Source: Vicinamibacterales bacterium (lineage in GTDB: Bacteria > Acidobacteriota > Vicinamibacteria > Vicinamibacterales > CAVVIG01). Taken from it: 34,293 bases of DNA. Under the pieces are notes generated by a model. That model was given only the letters and a program-made list of their open reading frames with translations, made no database searches and was not told where the DNA came from. Of the stretch, positions 23,952 to 31,666 are shown one piece after another. The stretch covers positions 1 to 34,293 of the forward strand of contig JANWLS010000183.1 in NCBI GenBank assembly GCA_025450765.1. Direction: 5' to 3'. How positions within the stretch are numbered: the first letter of the stretch is position 1; every line of letters begins with the position of its first letter. The translations under genes and the position numbers were made by a program.

Positions 23952-25380
23952 TCCAGGCGTGGCGGAGGATCCAGGCGGTATCGATGCCGCCCAGGACCGC
24001 CGCCGCGAAGAGCACCCACGCGCCCGCCACGAGCAACGGTACGGCATCGAACGCAAACCCACCGGCCAGGCACGGAACGCCAATGAGCCACGACCAGAAG
24101 ATGAGCCGCTGCAGCGGATGCGAAGCCAGCGCATCGGGCGGGGTCAGATCTTGTTTCTTGCGCACTTGATCAGGGGGCAGAGGGGTCAGATCTTGTTTCT
24201 TGCGCACTTGATCAGGAGTGCAAGAAACAAGATCTGACCCCTTGAAGCGTGCGAAGGCGTGATACCAGGCGAAAATCGGCAGAATCCGCGCCTGCACGCC
24301 GACGATGATTTGCGCGAGAAAGCCCACGAGACCGCAGATGCCGTAGGCCGAGGCCAGCTGCAGCGTCCAGTCGTTCATCGGGGCGATCGCGAGGACGAGA
24401 CCGAACACGCAGCTCACCGCGAGATATCCCATCGCGATCGCGACATGACGCACGGCGCAGTCCGGCTGCGGCCGCCGCACCGGCACGGGACGCCGATGCC
24501 GGGTCATCCAGACCACGTGCGACAGGAACGCGGCGAAGCCCGCGACGATGATCGCACCGAACACGACGGTCCATCGGCTCTCTTTCAGTAACGCAACGAA
24601 CAGACCGGCCGTTCCAGCTTCGAGCAGGATGGCACTGACGTAGAGCGAGCGCCCGTCGGGCATCGCCGCGGGCAGCACCATCGGCAGCAGGCGGTAGGCC
24701 AGGCCGACGACCATGAGACTCGCCCAGCCGATGGCGGCCAGGTGGGCATGGGCGAAGACGTTGGTCAGCACGTAGCCAGAGAGAATCGGGTGGACCTTGT
24801 CGATCGCGAGCAGGATGCCCATGGTGGCTGCCGCGAGGATATTCGCGAAGGCGAGCAGGATGTGCACCTTCACGGAGCGCGGCGCGCGCGCGCGGGCCAC
24901 GCGAGGCAGCAGGCGCGCGGCCATCAGGGTGAAGCCGGCCGCGACGACGCCGGCCGACCAGCCCATCCCGCCGTACTCGCCGATCCAGAAATGGCCCGCC
25001 ATGCCGATGATGCCGGTCAGCAGCAGGCCGAAGATCCAGTAGTCGATCTGGCGCGCGGGCATCGGCATGCGCAGCGCCATCGGTCCCACCAGGTAGAGGG
25101 CCCCGATGATCGACAGGCTGATCCAGCCGAGCGTCACGAGGTGCACGAGCGCGATCAGGTGATGGTGATAGAAGAAGCCGCCGATGGCGCGTGGATCGAT
25201 CGCCGTGACGAGGAAGGCGAGCGCGAGCGCGACGTGCGCGGAGCCGAAGTACAGGACCGGCAGCCATCGCGGCGGCAGCGCATCAGGATCGATGCCCGTG
25301 CGCGGTTCGGTCGAGCTCGAACGCGAAGGTGGGCTCGATACGGTCGAGTCCTCGCGACGTTGATGAGTCACACTGTGCAA
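23896..25380 (-). CDS. Polytopic NnrS/haem-copper-oxidase-like membrane protein with an in-frame repeat
   Basis: A 494-residue protein with about twelve hydrophobic segments. Conserved histidine-containing helices such as HHHLIALVHLVTLGWISLSI, MAGHFWIGEYGG and FAHAHLAAIGWASLMVVG resemble the haem/copper-ligating helices of NnrS and of cytochrome oxidase subunit I relatives. Residues ~380-413 (SDLVSC...QDLTPP) are encoded by a 102-bp palindromic repeat and contain the tandem DQVRKKQDLTP. The segment falls between the conserved ARFKG and ALASHPLQRL parts, presumably in a loop. The start is uncertain (TTG 25380 or GTG 25371). A Crp-type regulator and an HPP protein nearby fit a nitrogen-oxide stress context, which is inference. 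Confidence 0.75.
   Translation of the reverse strand: MHSVTHQRREDSTVSSPPSRSSSTEPRTGIDPDALPPRWLPVLYFGSAHVALALAFLVTAIDPRAIGGFFYHHHLIALVHLVTLGWISLSIIGALYLVGPMALRMPMPARQIDYWIFGLLLTGIIGMAGHFWIGEYGGMGWSAGVVAAGFTLMAARLLPRVARARAPRSVKVHILLAFANILAAATMGILLAIDKVHPILSGYVLTNVFAHAHLAAIGWASLMVVGLAYRLLPMVLPAAMPDGRSLYVSAILLEAGTAGLFVALLKESRWTVVFGAIIVAGFAAFLSHVVWMTRHRRPVPVRRPQPDCAVRHVAIAMGYLAVSCVFGLVLAIAPMNDWTLQLASAYGICGLVGFLAQIIVGVQARILPIFAWYHAFARFKGSDLVSCTPDQVRKKQDLTPLPPDQVRKKQDLTPPDALASHPLQRLIFWSWLIGVPCLAGGFAFDAVPLLVAGAWVLFAAAVLGGIDTAWILRHAWISPARVPPRRDSPALPAD
24140..24241. repeat. 102-bp palindromic REP-like element inside a coding gene
   Basis: Two 35-bp direct copies (24140-24174 and 24182-24216) are separated by 7 bp, and a 21-bp inverted copy follows (24221-24241). 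The ends are mutually inverted: GGGGTCAGATCTTG...CAAGATCTGACCCC. The second direct and the inverted copy form a long hairpin: 23-base arms at 24181-24203 and 24220-24242, a small bulge, a further 3-bp stem and an 8-base loop TGATCAGG. The length is exactly 34 codons, so the host reading frame is kept. It resembles REP/REPIN-type elements mobilised by IS200-like (RAYT) transposases; no transposase is in the window. Confidence 0.85.
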
Positions 25381-25403
25381 AATGTCCGTGCGGCCGCAGA
25401 CGA

Positions 25404-25423
25404 GAAGAGTAGAATAACTCTTC
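25404..25423. promoter_or_regulatory. Inverted repeat in the divergent gap, possible operator/promoter
   Basis: GAAGAGT-AGAATA-ACTCTTC is a perfect 7-bp inverted repeat in the 133-bp gap between the NnrS-like gene and the histidine kinase. The centre includes TAGAAT on the plus strand and TATTCT on the minus strand, both -10-like. The palindrome could therefore be an operator over divergent promoters. It does not match the FNR/CRP consensus. The rest of the gap holds nothing else that I can support. Confidence 0.45.
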
Positions 25424-25513
25424 CCGACACGACCGCTCCTCGACGAACGGCCCTGACGGTGATGGGCGCGACCGACATCTCACCCCGGATGCGGTGAACG
25501 GAACACGGCGGCG

Positions 25514-27655
25514 ATGGTTCGTCGCCGCGCACGGAAGGACGCTCTTCATCTCATGGCGCGATCCGACCATCATCACGCGGCCTCGCCCATTCACCGCGGT
25601 CGGCCGCACCCGCCGCGGCTGAGCGTGCTCGACTGGTTGTCTTACGGGGGCGAGATGAGCACGCTCGCGCGCACGTTCAACTGGACCGGCACGCCGCTCG
25701 GCGCGCCCGATCGGTGGTCGCGCAGCCTCAAGACCGTGGCGCGCATCATGTTCACCGCGCGCCAGCCCGTGTTCCTCTGGTGGGGACCGCGGCTGATTCA
25801 TCTCTACAACGACTCGTTCCGCATGATGCTCGGTCCGCGTCATCCGGGGGCATTCGCACAGCCCGCCTCGCTCGTCTGGCACGACATCTGGGACGAGCTC
25901 GGCCCCCGCGCGGAAGTGGCGATGCAGGGCGGTCCCGCCGCCGACGAGACGCTGCTGCTCATCCCGGCGGCGAACGGGTCCGACCAGCCGTACTGCCTGT
26001 TCGGCGGCACCCTCATCCCTGACGATGACGGCCGCGTGGGCGGCCTGCTGTGCACCAATACCGAAGAGATGCCGCGCGCGCGTCTCCTCGAGTGGGAGCA
26101 GTCCACGCGCCGGCAGGCCGAGCGCCAGCGCGAGTATCTCTATTCGCTGTTGATGCAGGCGCCGGCGATCTTCGTCATTCTCCGGGGATCCGAGTACGTC
26201 ATCGATCTGGCGACGCCGTTTGCGTGCGAAATGGCCGGCCGCCGGCACGAAGAAGTCATCAAGCGTTCGTTGTTCGAGGTGCTGCCGGAGCTCGAGCGGA
26301 ACAATCTGCGGCCGCTCCTCGATCGCGTGGTGAGCACGGGTGTTCCCTTCGTCGGCAAGGAGATGTCGCTCGAGCTCGACCGCCACGGCGATCGCGGCCG
26401 CGAGACGCTGTGCCTGAATTTCCTGTTTTCGCCGCTGCGCAACCTCGAAGGCGAGATCGATGGCGTCTTCGTCACCGCCTCCGACGTGACGGAGCAGGTG
26501 GCCGATCGGCATCGGATGGAGCAATTGCGGGCCACGGCTGAAATGGCGAATCGGGCGAAAGACGACTTCCTCGCCATGCTCGGGCATGAGCTCCGCAACC
26601 CGCTCGCGCCGATCCAGACGGCGCTGCGGCTCATTCGGCAGCGCGGTGCGGACCGCGCCCTGCGGGAGCAGGCCGTCATCGAGCGGCAGGTCCAGCAACT
26701 GACGCATCTCGTCGACGATTTGCTGGACGTGTCGCGGATCGCGCGCGGCAAGGTGGCGCTCAAGAAAACGCGCCTCGAGCTCGCCGACGTCGTGACGCGC
26801 GCCGTCGAGACGGCGGGGCCGCTCATCGAACAGCGCGATCACCGGCTCATCGTCGATGTCCCGTCGACTGGGCTCGTCATCGACGGCGATCCGGCGCGCC
26901 TGAGCCAGGTCGTGTCGAACCTCCTGACGAACGCGGCGAAGTACACCGAGCCTGGCGGCGAGATCCGGGTGGCCGGGAGTCGTGAAGGCGGAGAGGTCGT
27001 CCTGCGCGTGCGCGACACCGGCGTGGGCATCGCGCCGCAGATGCTGCCGCGTATCTTCGATCTGTTCACGCGCGTCCGGTCGTCAGTCGAGCGGGTCCAC
27101 GAAGGCCTGGGACTGGGCCTGGCGATCGTCCGCAACCTGGTGACGCTTCACCGTGGCACCGTGTCGGCCGTCAGCGCCGGCCTGGGACAGGGAAGTGAGT
27201 TCATCGTGAAGCTGCCCGCGGCAGCCACCGCGGTGCCGGCGGCGCGGCCGATCACCGGGCTGCTCGGACCCATCACGGTGAAGTCCCATCATGCCCGCGT
27301 GTTGATCGTGGACGACAACGAGGACGCGGCGCGCATGCTCGCGGCCGCGCTCGAGCCTTCCGGGTTCGAGACGGAAGTGGCGTGCAACGGACCCGCCGCG
27401 CTTCGTCTCTGCAATCGCTTCAGCCCCGACATCGCGTTGCTGGATATCGGGATGCCGATCATGGACGGCTATCAGCTCGCCGACGCCATCCGGCGGATGC
27501 CCGGGCTCGAGCAGGTGGCGCTCGTTGCGGTCACCGGCTACGGGCTGCAGGCCGACCAGGATCGGTCGGAGGCGGCCGGCTTTCTGCGCCACCTGGTGAA
27601 GCCGATCGACATCGACCTGCTCACCGCGGTGCTTGAAGATCTGAAGAGCTCGTGA
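25514..27655 (+). CDS. Hybrid sensor histidine kinase with C-terminal receiver
   Basis: A 713-residue predicted soluble kinase. Residues ~40-190 are a PAS/GAF-like sensor domain of the type beginning GGEMSTLARTFNWTGTPLG and containing QPVFLWWGPRLIHLYNDSF. A second PAS (~210-335) follows (EYVIDLATPFACEMAGR; VFVTASDVTEQ). The HisKA phosphoacceptor is His358 in FLAMLGHELRNPLAPI. The ATPase domain shows SNLLTNAAKYTEPGG, VRDTGVGI and GLGLGLAIVRNL. A receiver domain follows, with VDDNEDAARML and phospho-Asp644 in ALLDIGMPIMDGY. There is no output domain, so it signals through an unlinked partner. ATG 25514 is uncertain; ATG 25553 or a later codon is possible. No transmembrane segment is seen. Confidence 0.93.
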   Translation: MVRRRARKDALHLMARSDHHHAASPIHRGRPHPPRLSVLDWLSYGGEMSTLARTFNWTGTPLGAPDRWSRSLKTVARIMFTARQPVFLWWGPRLIHLYNDSFRMMLGPRHPGAFAQPASLVWHDIWDELGPRAEVAMQGGPAADETLLLIPAANGSDQPYCLFGGTLIPDDDGRVGGLLCTNTEEMPRARLLEWEQSTRRQAERQREYLYSLLMQAPAIFVILRGSEYVIDLATPFACEMAGRRHEEVIKRSLFEVLPELERNNLRPLLDRVVSTGVPFVGKEMSLELDRHGDRGRETLCLNFLFSPLRNLEGEIDGVFVTASDVTEQVADRHRMEQLRATAEMANRAKDDFLAMLGHELRNPLAPIQTALRLIRQRGADRALREQAVIERQVQQLTHLVDDLLDVSRIARGKVALKKTRLELADVVTRAVETAGPLIEQRDHRLIVDVPSTGLVIDGDPARLSQVVSNLLTNAAKYTEPGGEIRVAGSREGGEVVLRVRDTGVGIAPQMLPRIFDLFTRVRSSVERVHEGLGLGLAIVRNLVTLHRGTVSAVSAGLGQGSEFIVKLPAAATAVPAARPITGLLGPITVKSHHARVLIVDDNEDAARMLAAALEPSGFETEVACNGPAALRLCNRFSPDIALLDIGMPIMDGYQLADAIRRMPGLEQVALVAVTGYGLQADQDRSEAAGFLRHLVKPIDIDLLTAVLEDLKSS

Positions 27656-28688
27656 CGACGACCTCGCGTGCGGTGTAGGCGTCGATCAGACCCGCCGCCG
27701 TCGCCACGAGGATCGGGCCCAGCACGACCCCCAGCAGGCCGAAGACGCTCATCCCGCCGAGCAGGCTGATGAACACCACCAGCCCGTTCATCCGCACGCT
27801 CCCCGAGATCAGTGCTGGCCGCAGCACGTTGTCGGCGAGTCCGACGATGCCGACGCCGACGGCGACGAGCACGATGCCGCGCACGACCGCGCCCGTCGCG
27901 ATGAGCCAGAGGGCTGCCGGCACCCACACCACCCACGCCCCGAGCGGCAGGATGCAGAAGAACGCCATCACGACGCCCCAGAACACCGGCGCGCCGATCC
28001 CGACCAGCGCAAACGCCGCACCGCCGAGCGCGCCCTGGACGGCGGCCACCGCGACCGACGAGATGACGCCGGCCGACACGAGATCAGCCGCCTGCTGAAT
28101 CATCCGCTCGCGCAGGGAATCTTCGAACGGCAGGAGATGCCGGCACACCGCCATGATGCTGCGCGCGTCGCGGAAGATGAAGAAGGCGGCAAACAGCATC
28201 AGCACGAAGTCGAACATGAACACCGCGACGTTCTGCAGCAGCGTCCCCGCGCTCGAGGCGAGGAACGCCGCCAGGCGCCGCGAGCCGTCAGCGACGATCG
28301 TCGTCAGGTTGATGGAGACCGTGCCGGGCAGGTGCGCCTGGATCCGATCCCAGAGTGCCTGGAGCGCTTCGACGCGCCCGCTCGCCAGCGCACCCTGCAC
28401 GCTGCCGGCGGCCTGGATCCCCTCACGCACGAACGCCGTCGCGATGAGGAGGATCGGCACGATGACGATGACGGTGACGATCACCGTGCTCGCCAGCGCG
28501 GCGATGCCCGGCCGCCAGTGTCGTTCCAGGCGCGCCTGCAGCGGGAAGAAGAAGACGACCAGGATCACGGCCCAGGCCAGGGGCATCAGGAACGGCTCGA
28601 AGATCCGGAAGAGGATGTAGCCGAGCCAGATGACGACGGCATAGAACAGCAGCGTCGTGATCCGGTCGTGTGAGCTGAGGATCGCCAT
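27621..28688 (-). CDS. AI-2E family permease (PerM/YdiK type)
   Basis: A 355-residue protein with about eight membrane segments, arranged as pairs of helices at each end and a central soluble region. Typical features are the start YAVVIWLGYILFRIFEPFL, PLAWAVILVVFFFPL, and the C-terminal SLLGGMSVFGLLGVVLGPIL. The family contains TqsA, an exporter of autoinducer-2, but most members transport other things (Na+/H+ exchange has been shown for some), so the substrate is open. The start is set at ATG 28688; the track's extra 78 residues are shadow. A TACGAT hexamer at 28709-28704 could be its own promoter. Its 3' end overlaps the kinase gene by 35 bp. Confidence 0.9.
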   Translation of the reverse strand: MAILSSHDRITTLLFYAVVIWLGYILFRIFEPFLMPLAWAVILVVFFFPLQARLERHWRPGIAALASTVIVTVIVIVPILLIATAFVREGIQAAGSVQGALASGRVEALQALWDRIQAHLPGTVSINLTTIVADGSRRLAAFLASSAGTLLQNVAVFMFDFVLMLFAAFFIFRDARSIMAVCRHLLPFEDSLRERMIQQAADLVSAGVISSVAVAAVQGALGGAAFALVGIGAPVFWGVVMAFFCILPLGAWVVWVPAALWLIATGAVVRGIVLVAVGVGIVGLADNVLRPALISGSVRMNGLVVFISLLGGMSVFGLLGVVLGPILVATAAGLIDAYTAREVVVTSSSDLQAPR

Positions 28689-28740
28689 ATGTTCGCGGGA
28701 GCGATCGTAGCGCGCGCGGCAGCGACCGGCAAATCGCCAG

Positions 28741-29667
28741 CTACAGCCGAGCCTCTTCGACCTGCCGGGGCGAGGGGAGCAGCAGAATCGGGCAGGGCGC
28801 CGCGCCTGCCATGCGCCAGGCCGTGAACCCGGTGATCGACTGGTGGGACGTGCCGCGGCCGACCGAACCAATGACGATGAGGTCTGCGCGTTCCCGTGTG
28901 GCGAGCGCCAGCAGTTCCACATGCGGCGTCCCCCGCTGCAGACAGTGCGTGGCCTTGACGCCGCGTGTCCCGGCCGTCATGGCCCGCAGATGATCGGTCG
29001 CTGCCTCGACCATCCCGGCGTCGTACTCCGCGAGTGTCGCCGCCTCTCCTTCGGTGAGCTGTGGCGGGAGCGCCGGTAATACATGGGCGAGGACCAGCTC
29101 GCTGTGCCAGTCGCGGGCGAGCGCCGCGGCCACGCTCACGGCGCGGTCCGCATCCTTGCCGAAATCGGTGGCGGCCAGGATCCGCCGGACCGACAGCTCG
29201 GGCCGGTCCGGGGTCAAGGTGGCGAAGGTCGCCGTCTCGCCGCTGATCAGGAGTACCGCGCACGGCGGCGTGCGCAGCAGGCGGGCGGCCGTGGAGCCCA
29301 GGGCCCACTGGTGTCCACCGGATCGACCGTGGGTGCCGAGCACGATGAGATCCGCATCCGTCTCGACGGCCGTCCGCCGGATGCACTCATCAGGAGCGCC
29401 CGATTTCACGGAGACGTCAATGGCTGGTGCCCAGTGGCTGCCGGCTGGCAGCTCAGCGGTGACAGCGTCGCGTGCGGCCTGTTCCAGCCGCGGGCGCGCG
29501 TCGGCGCTGAGGGGTGTGGCGGCGGACGCTGACGATCCGTCTTCGATGACCGCCAGAACGTGCAGCCGGACGCGGGCGGTCGCGGCCAGCGCCAGCGCGG
29601 TCCGCAACGCCGCCCGCGATGGGGTCGAAAAATCGATAGGGCAGAGCACGGTGCTTGCCGGGATCAT
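28741..29667 (-). CDS. Tandem universal stress protein (two Usp domains)
   Basis: A 308-residue protein with two UspA domains. Domain 1 (~4-140) opens TVLCPIDFSTPSRAAL and ends with a complete ATP-binding motif, GTHGRSGGHQWALGST. Domain 2 (~160-300) opens RRILAATDFGKDADRAV but has GSVGRGTSHQSITGFT, where the Ser/Thr after the last glycine is replaced by Phe, so nucleotide binding there may be weakened. ATG 29667 is chosen because it begins just before the first beta strand; GGAG lies 8 bases upstream. The AI-2E permease gene follows after 52 bp and may be in the same transcript. Confidence 0.93.
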   Translation of the reverse strand: MIPASTVLCPIDFSTPSRAALRTALALAATARVRLHVLAVIEDGSSASAATPLSADARPRLEQAARDAVTAELPAGSHWAPAIDVSVKSGAPDECIRRTAVETDADLIVLGTHGRSGGHQWALGSTAARLLRTPPCAVLLISGETATFATLTPDRPELSVRRILAATDFGKDADRAVSVAAALARDWHSELVLAHVLPALPPQLTEGEAATLAEYDAGMVEAATDHLRAMTAGTRGVKATHCLQRGTPHVELLALATRERADLIVIGSVGRGTSHQSITGFTAWRMAGAAPCPILLLPSPRQVEEARL

Positions 29668-29794
29668 TGTTTCGACTCCGCGAGGTGCGACAAATTCCGT
29701 GTGGGAACGCAAGGCCGGTACCAACTGTCAGGTTGCGAACGCCCGTTCGACGACACGCGGCCGTGAACCGCCTGCCGCCGGCAAGCCCAGCCGA

Positions 29795-29824
29795 TTGACA
29801 GGGAAGGCTGAAGCGCGTTCTGAT
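29795..29824 (+). promoter_or_regulatory. Candidate promoter for the GT39-like gene
   Basis: A perfect -35 TTGACA (29795-29800) is followed after 18 bp by TCTGAT (29819-29824, 4/6 to TATAAT). The predicted start is about 15 bases before the GTG start codon. The 179-bp divergent gap contains no other clear signal. Confidence 0.35.
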
Positions 29825-29846
29825 GGGCAACGGGTGACCGCTGCTC

Positions 29847-31430
29847 GTGCGCACGATTGATTCGTCCCGGAACCCGCGCCAGGCGCTCGCGGAAACGAGC
29901 TCGACGCGACGGGCCGCCGTCCTCATCCTCGCGATCCTGGCTCTGCCGCGCGTGCTTCGGATGGTGTGGCCGCAGGTCTGGATCGAGGACGAGTCCTATC
30001 TGAACGGGGCTTTTCTTCTGGCGACCGGGCACGCCCCGTACACGGGCTTTCCCCTGCCGCATTTTCCGCTGCTCGAAGGCTCCCTCGCCGCGCTCCTCGA
30101 GATCTTCCCGACGGCCATCCGCACGGCTGAAGCGTTCACCGCGGCCGCGGCCTGGGTGTCGTCGATTTTCGTGTGGCGCATCGGCCGGCGGCTCGGAGGC
30201 GAGGTGTGCGGTGTCGCCGCCGCGCTGATCTTCGCGACCTCGCCACTGCTGTTCCGCTATCACGTGTTCGAGCGCGAAGTGTTCCTGGTCGTTCCGGTCC
30301 TGTCCGCCTCGTGGCTGGTGCTGCGCTGGCCGGGAACGGGCGAGCGGACGGAGACGCGGACGATCGTCATCGCGGGCGTGCTGCTGGCGATCGCGATGGC
30401 GATCAAGCTCACGGCCGCCAGTTACGTGGCCGCATTATTTTTGTTCATCCTGCTCGTCAACCGCCAACGCGATCGCGCGGTCGTGTTTCTCGGCACGGTC
30501 GTGGTGGTGATGGGCATCTCGACTGGCGCGCTGTGGGCCCTCTTCGGGACGCCGTTTCTCGTGCAGGTCGTCCTCTTCAGGCTCGTGCACGCCGGCTTCC
30601 ACAGCCTGACCGGACAGTTTCACGAGTGGCTGGGCAGCCTGGATGTCGAGCTCGCTGCCGGCGCGGCCGGGTTTGCGCTGGTGCTCTGGCAGCACCGCCT
30701 TCGGCGATGGGCGTTGCCGCTGCTTCACCTGGCATTCGGCTTCGTGCTGCTGGTCGTGCTGAACCCGACCTTCTGGGCGCACGACAGCATCGAGCTGCTG
30801 CCGTGGCTCGCGCTGCTCGGCGGCGTGCTCGTGGCCGATCTGGCCATGGCCTTCGGACGCCACACGCGCGACGCGCCATCGCGTCCCGCGGCGGTCGCGG
30901 CGCTCGTCGGCGCCGTGCTGCTGTTCGTGATCGTGGTGCCGCTGCCGCACGCCAACTGGGGACCCGGTGCGGGGAGTGGATTCGGCTTCGGGTACCGCGA
31001 TCGTGCGGAGATCGATCGTGTGGCGGCGTACGTGCGGTCGAAGACGGCTCCGGGCGCGCTCGTGGCGATGCCGCCGATTCTCGCGTTTCAGGCGAACCGG
31101 CCGGAGCTCATCACCTATCCCGAGCTCGCCGGGACGATGATGACGCTCGGGCGCGAGGTGAAGGCGAAGGGGTTTGCGACGACGCTGAAAACGAGCGAGG
31201 TCGGCCAGCGGATGTTCTGGGACGAGGTCGCCGCCTCACGCGACGTGTGGCTGCCGGATCTGGCGGAGGCGATCCAGGCCCGCCGCCTGGGTGCCGTGAT
31301 CAACTTCTCGCCCGCGGATCTCTTTCCCGTTCCGCTCATCGACGTCCCCGACCAGGCTCTCCGCGCGGCCGGCTATGTGCCGGGCCTGGTGACGGAGCAC
31401 TACACGGTGTGGACGGTGGGGGGATCGTGA
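29847..31430 (+). CDS. GT39-like membrane glycosyltransferase
   Basis: A 527-residue polytopic membrane protein with roughly ten hydrophobic segments. After the first segment comes an acidic catalytic-type motif (VWIEDESYLNGAFLLATGH) and HAPYTGFPLPHFPLLEG. This fits the GT-C fold of family GT39/PMT-like enzymes, which use polyprenyl-phosphate sugars and carry a DE motif in the first periplasmic loop. The C-terminal ~130 residues form a soluble domain (YVRSKTAPGALVAMPP and on), as in many such proteins. It starts at GTG 29847. The sugar and acceptor are unknown. Only 4 bp separate its stop from the convergent SHOCT gene. Confidence 0.8.
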   Translation: MRTIDSSRNPRQALAETSSTRRAAVLILAILALPRVLRMVWPQVWIEDESYLNGAFLLATGHAPYTGFPLPHFPLLEGSLAALLEIFPTAIRTAEAFTAAAAWVSSIFVWRIGRRLGGEVCGVAAALIFATSPLLFRYHVFEREVFLVVPVLSASWLVLRWPGTGERTETRTIVIAGVLLAIAMAIKLTAASYVAALFLFILLVNRQRDRAVVFLGTVVVVMGISTGALWALFGTPFLVQVVLFRLVHAGFHSLTGQFHEWLGSLDVELAAGAAGFALVLWQHRLRRWALPLLHLAFGFVLLVVLNPTFWAHDSIELLPWLALLGGVLVADLAMAFGRHTRDAPSRPAAVAALVGAVLLFVIVVPLPHANWGPGAGSGFGFGYRDRAEIDRVAAYVRSKTAPGALVAMPPILAFQANRPELITYPELAGTMMTLGREVKAKGFATTLKTSEVGQRMFWDEVAASRDVWLPDLAEAIQARRLGAVINFSPADLFPVPLIDVPDQALRAAGYVPGLVTEHYTVWTVGGS

Positions 31431-31434
31431 CGAT

Positions 31435-31635
31435 TCAAAATTCTTCAGGCTTTTTTCTCAGGTCCTCCATCAACCGCTCGTAATCCTCCCTCCCAATCTC
31501 GCCGCGCGCGTAGCGGCGCTTGACGATGTCCTCGGGTGGGAGGCGGGCTTCGCGCCGGAAGACGACGACAATCGGGACGATGACGAGCACGATGAGGACG
31601 ACCGACCAGAGAAGCAGCCAGCCTGCGTGAGGCAT
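31435..31635 (-). CDS. Small membrane protein with SHOCT domain
   Basis: A 66-residue protein. One hydrophobic N-terminal helix (residues ~5-26, WLLLWSVVLIVLVIVPIVVV) is followed by a SHOCT motif, EDIVKRRYARGEIGREDYERLMEDL, which closely matches the short C-terminal oligomerisation-type domain. Such proteins are common, small and usually uncharacterised. The start codon lies 31 bp from the divergent phosphoesterase ATG, and the two promoters must overlap. Confidence 0.9.
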   Translation of the reverse strand: MPHAGWLLLWSVVLIVLVIVPIVVVFRREARLPPEDIVKRRYARGEIGREDYERLMEDLRKKPEEF

Positions 31636-31666
31636 AATGCGTCTACGTTATCCGAACGGAGGGAAG
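31633..31666 (+). promoter_or_regulatory. Promoter -10 and ribosome binding site of the phosphoesterase gene
   Basis: CATAAT (31633-31638) is a -10-like hexamer, and GGAGGG (31658-31663) is a good Shine-Dalgarno sequence just before ATG 31667. Together they decide the start: the track's ATG 31637 lies inside the -10 region, whereas 31667 begins a clean signal peptide. Confidence 0.5.

Noticed and set aside
24140-24241. Possible mini CRISPR array
   Set aside because: Only two direct copies with a 7-bp spacer plus an inverted copy; no cas genes. It fits a palindromic REP-like element.
25462-25497. Eleven-codon ORF (MGATDISPRMR) before the histidine kinase
   Set aside because: No attenuator structure, amino-acid bias or Shine-Dalgarno sequence; such short ORFs are expected by chance.
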